Source of the DNA: Candidatus Methylomicrobium oryzae
GTDB taxonomy: Bacteria; Pseudomonadota; Gammaproteobacteria; Methylococcales; Methylomonadaceae
Assembly: GCF_016745425.1 (NCBI RefSeq)
Contig: NZ_JAERVK010000005.1
Span: forward strand, 124,001-188,000
Length of the DNA stretch: 64,000 nucleotides
Reading direction: 5' to 3'
The position numbers and the translations under genes were made by a program. Position 1 is the first letter of the stretch. Every line of letters begins with the position of its first letter. The notes under the pieces were generated by a model that did not search any database, was not told where the DNA came from, and saw only the letters and a program-made list of their open reading frames with translations. Below are positions 51,592 through 59,898 of the stretch, piece after piece.

Positions 51592-52199
51592 GGCTCTCGG
51601 ACTTTCTGCGGACCTGGGAAGGGCACGAGGCCGAGAATCGCTTCAGCCGCATCATCATTCTGGGGCTGCTGGCGGTGTGCGTGATTACCTCGCTGGCCGC
51701 CTGGCGTACCGAACGCAGCATCATTCTGGTGCCGCCAACCTTGACGAAGGAAGTCGAAGTGACCCGGACGGCGGCTTCCAGCGAGTTCAAGGAGTCCTGG
51801 GGCCTGTTTCTGGCCGAGCTGTTGGGCAACACCACACCGGCCAATGCCGATTTCCTCAAAATCGCTATCGAGCCGTTGTTGGCGCCCGAGATCTACCGCA
51901 CCGTGCTGGATGCGATGACCGATCAGATCAAGGCGATCAAGATGGACCGGGTCGCGATCAGCTTCACGCCCCGGCATGTCGATTATGAAGCCGAGACCAA
52001 CAAGGTCTTTGTCAGCGGCGAACTCAAAAGCCAGGGGCCCAGTTCCAAGCCGGACATCAAGCCGCGCACCTACGAATTCATCATCGCCATCAAAAACTAC
52101 CGGCCGCGTCTGGAGTTCATCGATGTCTATCCCGAAGACCCCAGAACATTGGAGCGCCTGAAAGCCGGGCCATCGCCACAGAGAGCCGCAACGCCATGA
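51588..52199 (+). CDS. traE: Pilus assembly protein TraE
   Basis: A 203-residue VirB8-like protein. GTG 51588 overlaps the traL stop (GTGA). One membrane segment near the N-terminus (RIIILGLLAVCVITSLAAW) followed by a periplasmic domain with IILVPPTLTKEVEVTRT and YEFIIAIKNYRPRLEFIDVY. In F, TraE is needed for pilus assembly. Stop overlaps traK start (ATGA). Confidence 0.92.
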   Translation: MRLSDFLRTWEGHEAENRFSRIIILGLLAVCVITSLAAWRTERSIILVPPTLTKEVEVTRTAASSEFKESWGLFLAELLGNTTPANADFLKIAIEPLLAPEIYRTVLDAMTDQIKAIKMDRVAISFTPRHVDYEAETNKVFVSGELKSQGPSSKPDIKPRTYEFIIAIKNYRPRLEFIDVYPEDPRTLERLKAGPSPQRAATP

Positions 52200-53167
52200 A
52201 AAGTGCCTGTTATCCACTCGTTTTATTGCTGATCATCAGTATGCCGTTATCCGCCGAGGAATTACCGGCTAACGGATTAGCCGCGCGTCCGCATCAAGAC
52301 AATAAGGCTCTGGAAACCATGCCCTTGCAGGATGTGCCAAATATGGTAATTGATCAGTCTCCGCTGCAAGTCGAATTGCCGCCCGTCGATGCCAGTGTCC
52401 TGAATACGCCTCCTCAGCAGGCGGTCACTTCCGTCGCGCCGCAAACCCTTCAAGTCAAGCCCGGCATCAACGAGCTGATGCCGATTGCGGTCGGTCATTT
52501 GAACCGGCTGGTGACGCCCTTCGATAACCCGGTGGTGACCACGACCAGTCAGGCGACCACCAGCACCAAAGGCAAGATCGTCTATGTCGCGACCGCCGAT
52601 GAAACGCCGGTGACCTTGTACATCACGCCCGGCGACAATCAGGACATCGCGCTCTCGCTGACGCTGATTCCCAAACGGATACCCGCCCGGGAAATCCATC
52701 TCAGCCTGGATCAGGAGACGTATAAACGGCTGACGCAATGGCAGCGGCAAAGCACGACTTCGTCCGAAAAATCCGCGAACCAGGAACAGGACTACATCAC
52801 CACCTTGAAGCAGTTGTTCCGCGATTTGGGATTACAAAAAACGCCCGCCGGGTTTTCATTACGCGATCCCAGCCAGACCGAACAAATTCAGTGTCATCAA
52901 GACCGGCTAAGAATACACACCGGCCAGCTTCTGGAAGGTCAGGAGCTGCTGATATTCGTGGGTGTCGCCCGCAACACCGGCGTCATCCCGATCGAATTCG
53001 ATGAACGCACCTGTGCCTCCACCCAGGACGAGGTCCTGGCCGTGGCTGCCTGGCCGAAAGTGGTGCTGGGACCCGGTGAATCGACCGAACTCTATGTCGC
53101 GGTCAGACGAAAAGACGAGGCTGCCACCATGGTCAGGCCGTCCTTGCTGAACGGGAGGATGCCTTGA
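52196..53167 (+). CDS. traK: Secretin-like pilus assembly protein TraK
   Basis: A 323-residue exported protein with signal peptide (MKSACYPLVLLLIISMPLSA). The TraK domain reads VAVGHLNRLVTPFDNPVV-like IAVGHLNRLVTPFDNPVV, IVYVATADETPVTLYITPGD and ALSLTLIPKRIPAREI. VirB9-type protein that forms the outer-membrane core with TraB and TraV. Stop overlaps the traB start region. Confidence 0.92.
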   Translation: MKSACYPLVLLLIISMPLSAEELPANGLAARPHQDNKALETMPLQDVPNMVIDQSPLQVELPPVDASVLNTPPQQAVTSVAPQTLQVKPGINELMPIAVGHLNRLVTPFDNPVVTTTSQATTSTKGKIVYVATADETPVTLYITPGDNQDIALSLTLIPKRIPAREIHLSLDQETYKRLTQWQRQSTTSSEKSANQEQDYITTLKQLFRDLGLQKTPAGFSLRDPSQTEQIQCHQDRLRIHTGQLLEGQELLIFVGVARNTGVIPIEFDERTCASTQDEVLAVAAWPKVVLGPGESTELYVAVRRKDEAATMVRPSLLNGRMP

Positions 53168-54525
53168 TGGCGGGTATCGATAAGGGGTGGTCGGCGCTGA
53201 GCCCGACTGCCAAACGGAATGTCGTCGTGGGCAGCATCGGTACCGTGTTGACCGCGACGATCATCGGCTTGGCTTCGGTGTCTCCGGAAGTGGTCAAACC
53301 GTCCAGCAAGCAGGCTACGATCCAGCACATACTCACCGATAGCGATCCACGGTCGTTGGGCATCGACGGCATTTCGGCCCAGTTACGCGACCTGCTGCAG
53401 AAAAATGAAGAGCAGGGCCGCCGTCTCGGGGCGATTGAAGAGCAGCAAAAACGCCAGCAACAATCCGATGAGATGCGCTTAAAACAATGGACCCTGGCCG
53501 AGCGGGAGGCCTATGACGCCAAGTTGAAAGCCGTCTCCGGCGAACTGGAAGCGCTCCGGAACAAACCGGCAGCGTCGGGGGCTTTGCTTCCGGATACGGG
53601 CTCGACAGCGGGTACCGTCTTACCTCTGCCCAATACGTCCGATCGACGAATGAGTGCATCGCGCACCACGCCGTATCCCAATGATCTGAGCCGTGTTTTC
53701 GAACAAGCCGCCGTAGCAGGTCCGAATTCAGCCAATCCCGGCATATCCGGAGGACGTGCGTCTTCTAATACCCCACCGCAGGCGGCCTTGCAGATTCGCG
53801 TGATCAAGGATGACAAGGCGTCACCGACAGGATCGGAAGGGAAACCCTCGCCCGAGCCATCCGCCCGGCACAGCGACGTCTTTATCCCGGCCGGCAGCAT
53901 TCTGACCGGCGTCTTGTTGAACGGACTGGATGCGCCCACCGGTAAAAAGGCCAAGAAGGAGCCGATGCCGGTGCTTTTTCGAATCAAAAAGGAAGCCATT
54001 TTGCCCAATCGCTTCCATGCGGATTTGCGTGAATGCTTTCTGTTGGCCGCTGGCTTCGGTGACTTGAGCGCCGAGCGCGCCTATTTTCGCGGCGAGACGT
54101 TTTCCTGCGTGCGTCAGGACGGCGGCGTGATTGAAGTACCGATGAACGCTTACGCGACTGGCGAGGACGGCAAAAACGGCGTTAGAGGCCGTGTTGTGTC
54201 CAAACAAGGCGCCTTGCTGGCGCAGTCGATGATGGCCGGATTTCTCAGAGGCTTTTCCGATGCCTTCGGTCGTAACCAGGTTCCGGTGCTGCTGACCGGC
54301 GGTCTGGGGAGCCTAGCCGGCACGACGCCGTTTCAGAGCGCTTTTTCCGCCCAGTCCATGGAAGGCGGTGCGCTTAAAGGAGCCGGTTATGCGATGGAGC
54401 GCCTATCGCACTTTTACATGGATATGGCCGAAGAGATTTACCCGGTGATCGAAGTCGATGCCACCCGACAGGTGAATTTCATCGTGCAAAAAGGCACGGC
54501 GCTCAAACTGAAAACCCCGGCCTGA
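53167..54525 (+). CDS. traB: Core-complex scaffold TraB (VirB10-like)
   Basis: A 452-residue protein. ATG 53167 (MAGIDKGWSALSPTAKRNVV), at a TGATG overlap with traK; a TTG three bases earlier is possible. Membrane segment VVVGSIGTVLTATIIGLASV, coiled coil (about 75-145, LLQKNEEQGRRLGAIEEQQK), then the VirB10 domain FIPAGSILTGVLLNGLDAPT and GGLGSLAGTTPFQSAFSAQS. Spans both membranes and couples inner and outer parts of the pore. Confidence 0.93.
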   Translation: MAGIDKGWSALSPTAKRNVVVGSIGTVLTATIIGLASVSPEVVKPSSKQATIQHILTDSDPRSLGIDGISAQLRDLLQKNEEQGRRLGAIEEQQKRQQQSDEMRLKQWTLAEREAYDAKLKAVSGELEALRNKPAASGALLPDTGSTAGTVLPLPNTSDRRMSASRTTPYPNDLSRVFEQAAVAGPNSANPGISGGRASSNTPPQAALQIRVIKDDKASPTGSEGKPSPEPSARHSDVFIPAGSILTGVLLNGLDAPTGKKAKKEPMPVLFRIKKEAILPNRFHADLRECFLLAAGFGDLSAERAYFRGETFSCVRQDGGVIEVPMNAYATGEDGKNGVRGRVVSKQGALLAQSMMAGFLRGFSDAFGRNQVPVLLTGGLGSLAGTTPFQSAFSAQSMEGGALKGAGYAMERLSHFYMDMAEEIYPVIEVDATRQVNFIVQKGTALKLKTPA

Positions 54526-54621
54526 TGCAAAAGATGGGTATTTTCGCCATTTATTGTCCGTGTTTGCTTGGCGGCAACCCGTAAGCTGTTGCCATCACTT
54601 CAATCCCTAACGATCGTCATC

Positions 54622-55422
54622 ATGAATAGCCTTAACCGATTCGCTTTTCTGTCACTGCTTTGCATAGGCGCTGCCGCGATGGCCGCTGATGCGCCCAAGA
54701 TTTCACCGGCCGATATCGCCGCCGGGTTGATGTCGGTCAAAATCGATGGCATGCAGGATTTGCCGATTACCGGGCTCAAAATGGTCAAGACCGGCGACCA
54801 GATCGTGTTCATGTCAAGCAACGGCCGTTTTGCTCTGTACGGCGGCAAACTACTCGATGTCTGGACCCAGCAGGAAATCAAGGATCTTCCCGACATCGAT
54901 CGGATCGCCAGGCGGATTGATCTGTCAAGGATGAAACTCAATATCGACGATTTGGGTCCTGTCACCGTCGGTCGCGGCAAAGATTCCGTGCTGATCTTCA
55001 TCGATCCGCGCTGCCCGTATTGCGGCAAGGTCATGAAAGACCTGCAAGCCTTGCAGGAACGCTATACCTTCAAACTGGTCATGGTGCCGATCCTGGGGCA
55101 GGAGTCGCAAAACATCGTCGTGCAACTGGCCTGTCAACAAGCCTCCAAAGATCAAAAAGTTCAGGACAGCGTCCGCCAGCGCCTCCTGAAACAGGATTAT
55201 GCCGGTCTTCCAACCGATAATCCTGCGTCTTGTAACAAGGAGCCGCTGCAACGGGCGATCGTGACCGCCAAACTGTTTGGCCTGCCCGGCGTGCCGTTTC
55301 TGATTGCCCCGGATGGCCGCACGCACAGCGGCGCGCCCGAATCGCTGTCCGACTGGCTGGAAAACAAACCTGATGTCGTGCAAGCGCCTGCCAAGATCGA
55401 CAAGCAGGAGAAAAAGCCGTGA
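54622..55422 (+). CDS. dsbC: Periplasmic disulfide isomerase DsbC
   Basis: A 266-residue exported thioredoxin-fold protein. Start 54622 (MNSLNRFAFLSLLCIGAAAM). N-terminal DsbC dimerisation region (KMVKTGDQIVFMSSNGRFAL), active site Cys131-Pro-Tyr-Cys134 in FIDPRCPYCGKVMKDL, and the cis-Pro loop GVPFLIAPDG. It should shuffle disulfides of Cys-rich TraU, TraN and TraH. DsbC in this place between traB and traV is typical of SXT/IncA/C-type operons. Stop overlaps traV. Confidence 0.93.
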   Translation: MNSLNRFAFLSLLCIGAAAMAADAPKISPADIAAGLMSVKIDGMQDLPITGLKMVKTGDQIVFMSSNGRFALYGGKLLDVWTQQEIKDLPDIDRIARRIDLSRMKLNIDDLGPVTVGRGKDSVLIFIDPRCPYCGKVMKDLQALQERYTFKLVMVPILGQESQNIVVQLACQQASKDQKVQDSVRQRLLKQDYAGLPTDNPASCNKEPLQRAIVTAKLFGLPGVPFLIAPDGRTHSGAPESLSDWLENKPDVVQAPAKIDKQEKKP

Positions 55423-55949
55423 GCCCGCGCCGGTTGATTCTACCGGTTCTCCTGGGATGGGTCGTCTTCCTCAGTGTCGGCTGTGCCACACAATACGGCT
55501 GCAAGGGCATGCCGGACGATCCCCAGTGTCTGTCCACCACTGAAGCTTATCAGGTGACCGACAAAGCCTTGCCGGAACCGCCCAAGCCTGAGCCCAACAA
55601 AATTGAGTTGGTTAAAGCTGGCGCGGCCACCGATTTCCCGCGCCACGCCCGGCAACCGGTCCCCAAAATCGACGATCCCACGCCGATCCGAACGCCGGCT
55701 CAGGTCATGCGCATCTGGATTGCGCCCTGGGAGGACAGCGACGGCGACCTGATGGTCTCGGGCTATGTGTATACCGAACTGGAACCCCGTCGCTGGATGA
55801 TCGGTAAAAGCGCCCCGACGGTCAGCCCGTCGCTGATCCCGCTGCAAATCGAGCAACGTCCCCCGGAAAGGCCGCTAGATCGGGATCAGGCCGGTACCGA
55901 CACCGAAGGCATGCCGCCAGGTTCATTGAAAGCCCCGAACACGCATTAA
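55419..55949 (+). CDS. traV: Outer-membrane lipoprotein TraV
   Basis: A 176-residue lipoprotein. GTG 55419 overlaps the dsbC stop. Signal peptide with lipobox SVGC (Cys22), YGCKGMPDDPQCLSTTEAYQ directly after, and MRIWIAPWEDSDGDLMVSGY in the middle, the TraV pattern. VirB7-like; forms the outer ring with TraK and TraB. Confidence 0.92.
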   Translation: MSPRRLILPVLLGWVVFLSVGCATQYGCKGMPDDPQCLSTTEAYQVTDKALPEPPKPEPNKIELVKAGAATDFPRHARQPVPKIDDPTPIRTPAQVMRIWIAPWEDSDGDLMVSGYVYTELEPRRWMIGKSAPTVSPSLIPLQIEQRPPERPLDRDQAGTDTEGMPPGSLKAPNTH

Positions 55950-56074
55950 ACCATCCTTCCGCCAATCCTTACCGGAATGAGCGAGATGCCGCGGGCAACC
56001 GCTTGGGCGAGCCGGACATTGGGTCCGAGACAGGGCGGGCAACCGTCTTTTCATTTCCCCATGAGGTCGTTTTT

Positions 56075-56374
56075 ATGAGATTGTCACGTCAAACGGGCGC
56101 GTCGGTGGTCCTGGCATCCCTATTGCTGGTCATGCTGGCGCCCGATGCGCTGGCCGGAGCCGGCGGCACCGAGTTCAACAATGTCTGGACATTGCTCACC
56201 GGCTGGGTAGAAGGGCTGCTCGGCCGCATCATCGCCATCGTGTTTGTGATCGTGGGTTTAGTTGCAGGCGTCGTGCGAGGCAGCATTATGGGCTTTGTGC
56301 TGGGCATTGCCAGTGGCGTCGGCTTGTTCGCCGCCCCGACGATCATTACCAATATCGTCACCGCCACGCTGTGA
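56075..56374 (+). CDS. traA: Pilin TraA
   Basis: A 99-residue propilin; ATG 56075 after GAGG. A signal peptide to about residue 27 (LLLVMLAPDALA, then GAGG) and a mature part of ~72 residues with two hydrophobic segments (IIAIVFVIVGLVAGVVRGSI, FVLGIASGVGLFAAPTIIT). This is the size and build of F-type pilin. It stands 125 bases after traV, with its own possible promoter or leader in between. Confidence 0.92.
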   Translation: MRLSRQTGASVVLASLLLVMLAPDALAGAGGTEFNNVWTLLTGWVEGLLGRIIAIVFVIVGLVAGVVRGSIMGFVLGIASGVGLFAAPTIITNIVTATL

Positions 56375-56381
56375 GTTCGAC

Positions 56382-56645
56382 ATGAACGAGTTAACCGGAA
56401 GCCATTCCCATTCCGAGAAGGCGGCGGGCAACTGTCGAATTTCAACTCGGGTTTCCAATGGGGTGCGTGTGCAGGTCGTGGCGAGCGATGGGCGGGTGCT
56501 CAATGCCTGTCATCCGGCACGCGCCCGTGAACTCATCCGCAAAGGGCGTGCCCTGCGACTCAGTCGCCGTCCTTACACGATTTGTTTGATAGGGACGGCT
56601 ATTCAGGAGGCTGAAGCCCAATCCATGCTGCAGGATGCCTCATGA
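56382..56645 (+). CDS. RRXRR-domain microprotein between traA and traC
   Basis: An 87-residue protein. RVQVVASDGRVLNACHPARA followed by RELIRKGRALRLSRRPYTIC (residues 29-68) is the RRXRR-type motif otherwise known at the N-terminus of IscB-like and other HNH-linked proteins. Here no nuclease domain follows: the stop TGA overlaps the traC start. Starts 7 bases after the traA stop. Probably a small nucleic-acid- or protein-binding factor of the element; role unknown. Confidence 0.7.
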   Translation: MNELTGSHSHSEKAAGNCRISTRVSNGVRVQVVASDGRVLNACHPARARELIRKGRALRLSRRPYTICLIGTAIQEAEAQSMLQDAS

Positions 56646-59056
56646 AACCCTCCCGCATTCATCCTGCCGATTCCCTGTTTTCGGCCTTGGCGTATGATCC
56701 CGATCACCAGCTTTTTCTGCTCGCGGACGCAAGCATCGGCTTCGGTTTTATTTGCCGGCCGCTGACCGGCGCCGATCCGAGCGTTTCGGCCCGGGTCAAT
56801 GTGTTGCTGAACCAGGACTGGCCGGCCGAGACCCTGCTGCAGGTCAGCCTCTGGACCTCCCCGGACATTGAGGAATCGTTGGCCATCATGCAGACCCGCC
56901 GTCTCAAACAGCAGAAGACGATCTATAAAGCGATGACGCAAGCCAGCATCGACTTTTTGCGGCAGGGAACCGGTAAAGCGCCAGAAACGGTTTCAGGCGC
57001 TCGCCTGCGCCGCAGCCAGGTGATCGTAACCGTCAAGCTGCCCATCGTTAACCCCCGGCCCAGCGAAAATGAATTGGTCAGGGCCTCAGAATTGCAGCGG
57101 GCGACCCAACAATCCTTGACCACGATCGGACTCACTCCTGACGTGCTCGATGCGGATCACTATGTGCGGGTGCTGAATACGGTCCTCAATTGGAATGATG
57201 ATGCCGGCTGGAAAGACCGGGTGGTTCCCGAATGCGACCCGACGCAACTGATCCGCGACCAGCTGCTGGATTATGACAATGCGCTGGAGACCGACGAGAA
57301 GGGCGTTTGGCTGGGCCCCAAGCGGGTCAAAACCCTGTCCGCCAAGCGCACGCCCGATCATTTCTATTTCGGCAGCGCCAAAAGCTATCTGGGCGATATT
57401 CTGTCCGGCACGCGCGGCATTCGCCAGAATGCGCTCATCAGCCTGACCCTGCATTACCCGGATGCCGAATCCACTCGCGCCCGCCAGGAAGGCGTCAGAC
57501 AGTTCATCACCAATCAGGTCAATACGCCGATCGCCCGTTTCCTGCCGGCGCTGATCCAGCGCAAGCATAATTTCGATGTGCTGTTCGATGCCTATGGCGA
57601 TGGCGACCGGCCGATCCGGAGCTATTTTGGCCTGGTGTTGTTCTGCGACGACGGTGAGGAATCCGCGGCGATTTCCAATGCCCGGGTGTATTTCCGGGAG
57701 CTGGGTTTTCAGCTGCTGGAAGACAAGTATTTTTGTCTGCCGTTCTTTCTCAATTGCCTGCCGTTCGGGGCCGAACGAGCCGCGATAACCGATCTCAAAC
57801 GCTACCGCACCCTGGCCACCCGGCATGCGATTCCGTTGCTGCCGCTGTTCGGCGATTGGGCCGGCACCGGCACGCCGACATTGAATTTTGTCTCGCGCAA
57901 CGGCGAACACATGGCGGTGTCGTTGTTCGACACCACCGGAAACTACAATCTCTGCATCGCCGCCGAATCCGGCAAGGGCAAATCGTTTCTGACCAACGAA
58001 ATCATCGTCAGCTACCTGACCGAAGGCGCGCAAATCTGGACGATCGATGTCGGCCGCTCCTATGAAAACCTTTGCGAAGTGCTGGAAGGCGATTTCGTCA
58101 AATTTACCCACGGCTCGGGGATTTGCATGAATCCCTTCGAAATCGTGCAGAACTTTGAAGAGGAAGCCGACATGCTGGCCGGACTGGTCAGTCAAATGGC
58201 CGCACCCACGGAAAAGCTCAGCGATTTTCAAACGGCCGGCCTGAAACGCGTACTGAAAAACCTTTGGACCGAGAAAGTCCAGGCAATGTCGGTCGACGAC
58301 ATTGCGGCGATTCTCTGCCGGGAAGACGATCAGCGCCTCAGGGATGTTGGCGAGCAGTTGTTCCCGTTCACGAGCCGCGGCGAATACGGGCGTTATTTCA
58401 ACGGCCGCAACAACGCGCGCTTCAGCAACGATTTCACGGTGCTGGAGCTGGAGGAACTGAAAGGCCGGAAACATCTGCAGCAGGTTGTGTTGCTGCAACT
58501 GATCTATCAAATCCAGCAGGAGATGTATCTCGGCGAACGCAACCGCCCCAAGATCGTGATTATCGATGAAGCCTGGGATCTGCTCACCGAGGGCGATGTC
58601 GCCAAATTCATGGAGCACGGATATCGACGCTTTCGAAAGTACGGCGGCGCCGCGGTCACCATCACCCAGTCGGTCAATGACCTCTACCGCAATGCCGCCG
58701 GCCGGGCCATTGTCGAGAACTCGGCGAATATGTATCTGTTGGGCCAGAAAGCCGAAGTCATCGAAGGCATGAAGCAGGATCGACGGCTGCCCTTGTCGGA
58801 CGGCGGTTACGAATTGCTCAAGACCGTCCATACCCTGCCGGGCGCTTATTCCGAAATTTTTTTCCTGACCGAGATGGGCTCGGGAATCGGCCGACTGATC
58901 GTCGACCCCTTCAAACGGCTTTTGTTTTCCACCAAGCCGGAAGATGTGCAGGCGCTGAAACAATTGCGCCGCCAAGGATTGAGTCTGGGCGATGCCATTC
59001 AGCAACTGCAAAGCAGCCGTAAAGCCAAAGAGCGGGAGGTCTACCATGGCCGCTAA
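56642..59056 (+). CDS. traC: T4SS ATPase TraC (VirB4-like)
   Basis: An 804-residue ATPase. TraC_F N-terminal domain (IGFGFICRPLTGADPSVSAR, DVLDADHYVRVLNTVLNWND) then the P-loop domain with AAESGKGKSFLTNEI at about 440-448 (Walker A) and KIVIIDEAWDLLTEGD at about 638 (Walker B). Late SANMYLLGQKAEVIEGMKQD is conserved. Powers pilus assembly at the inner membrane. Overlaps trbI by 11 bases. Confidence 0.95.
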   Translation: MKPSRIHPADSLFSALAYDPDHQLFLLADASIGFGFICRPLTGADPSVSARVNVLLNQDWPAETLLQVSLWTSPDIEESLAIMQTRRLKQQKTIYKAMTQASIDFLRQGTGKAPETVSGARLRRSQVIVTVKLPIVNPRPSENELVRASELQRATQQSLTTIGLTPDVLDADHYVRVLNTVLNWNDDAGWKDRVVPECDPTQLIRDQLLDYDNALETDEKGVWLGPKRVKTLSAKRTPDHFYFGSAKSYLGDILSGTRGIRQNALISLTLHYPDAESTRARQEGVRQFITNQVNTPIARFLPALIQRKHNFDVLFDAYGDGDRPIRSYFGLVLFCDDGEESAAISNARVYFRELGFQLLEDKYFCLPFFLNCLPFGAERAAITDLKRYRTLATRHAIPLLPLFGDWAGTGTPTLNFVSRNGEHMAVSLFDTTGNYNLCIAAESGKGKSFLTNEIIVSYLTEGAQIWTIDVGRSYENLCEVLEGDFVKFTHGSGICMNPFEIVQNFEEEADMLAGLVSQMAAPTEKLSDFQTAGLKRVLKNLWTEKVQAMSVDDIAAILCREDDQRLRDVGEQLFPFTSRGEYGRYFNGRNNARFSNDFTVLELEELKGRKHLQQVVLLQLIYQIQQEMYLGERNRPKIVIIDEAWDLLTEGDVAKFMEHGYRRFRKYGGAAVTITQSVNDLYRNAAGRAIVENSANMYLLGQKAEVIEGMKQDRRLPLSDGGYELLKTVHTLPGAYSEIFFLTEMGSGIGRLIVDPFKRLLFSTKPEDVQALKQLRRQGLSLGDAIQQLQSSRKAKEREVYHGR

Positions 59057-59363
59057 GACCCAGTGGCTGGGTATCGGCCTCATGGCTTTGGTCTTGGGTC
59101 TCATGGGCGGCACGATCGCGGCCACTCAGATACTGAAAGAGCCCTTGCAACGATTGAACCTGATCACGCCGGTTTTTGTGCTGGATCGTGCCCGCCTGAT
59201 CCAGGCGATTCCCCCGAATGCCACCCCGGATCAAATGGCCCGCACCGTCGAAGACTGGCAGCGTCTGGCCACCAAGTTGAGTAATGCCGGTTACCTGGTG
59301 CTGGATTCGACGGCCGTGGTCGCGGCACCGGACGATACCTATGTCAGGCCGGAAGGGCCGTGA
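59046..59363 (+). CDS. trbI: Small inner-membrane protein, TrbI (F-type) like
   Basis: A 105-residue protein starting inside the traC end, with GGGAGG before the ATG. One membrane segment (GIGLMALVLGLMGGTIAATQ) and a short periplasmic part ending YLVLDSTAVVAAPDDTYV, which resembles F-type TrbI. Position between traC and trhF/traW supports this. Family assignment is moderate; it may regulate pilus outgrowth. Confidence 0.6.
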   Translation: MAAKTQWLGIGLMALVLGLMGGTIAATQILKEPLQRLNLITPVFVLDRARLIQAIPPNATPDQMARTVEDWQRLATKLSNAGYLVLDSTAVVAAPDDTYVRPEGP

Positions 59364-59367
59364 AGCC

Positions 59368-59898
59368 ATGAAACGAAAGACGATGTTTCGAAGCATCCAG
59401 CCCAAAGTCCCGCTCGGGCCGTTTCTGCTGAAAGCCTTGCCGCTTCTGATTCTACTGTTGTCCGTGGAGCACTACGTCGGCCAGCGGTTTTTGATCGGCG
59501 GCGATGATCAGGTCGACCGCTGTTTGCCGGATAAGCGCATTTATCTCATCGATACCTACAACAAGGATATCTGGCGCGGCGATTTGATCGCCTTTCGGGC
59601 CGAACGCATGAAACCGTATTTCAAGGACGGTCAGACCATCGTCAAGATCGCCGCTGGCGTCACCGGCGACCGCGTCCAGGTTGATAGCCGTCAAACCCGA
59701 ATTAACGGCGCCGTCCTTATTGAGGGGCTGCCGCTGGCCGAGAAACTCAGAAAACCATCGTCCGCCTTCAAACGCGACGAAACCATCCCGACGGCCGCGT
59801 ATTGGGTTACGGGTTTAACGCCGAAAAGTTTCGATTCGCGTTACTGGGGATACGTCTATGATCACCAGGTGATTGGCCGAGCTTATGCAATTTTTTAA
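59368..59898 (+). CDS. trhF: TrhF/TraF-type S26 signal-peptidase-like protein
   Basis: A 176-residue protein, start 59368 (MKRKTMFRSIQPKVPLGPFL). One membrane segment (LLKALPLLILLLSVEHYV), then RCLPDKRIYLIDTYNKDIWR, GDLIAFRAERM and TIVKIAAGVTGDRVQV, with the likely catalytic Lys in the last motif. The Ser of the SMxP motif of S26 peptidases is not seen; RCLP stands there. TrhF is usual in SXT/IncHI pilus operons and may mature the pilin. Overlaps the traW gene. Confidence 0.85.
   Translation: MKRKTMFRSIQPKVPLGPFLLKALPLLILLLSVEHYVGQRFLIGGDDQVDRCLPDKRIYLIDTYNKDIWRGDLIAFRAERMKPYFKDGQTIVKIAAGVTGDRVQVDSRQTRINGAVLIEGLPLAEKLRKPSSAFKRDETIPTAAYWVTGLTPKSFDSRYWGYVYDHQVIGRAYAIF

Noticed and set aside
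57086-59125. A 679-codon open frame on the minus strand
   Set aside because: It lies exactly antisense to traC, whose motifs are clear; high GC third positions keep the reverse frame open. No domain or start signal of its own.
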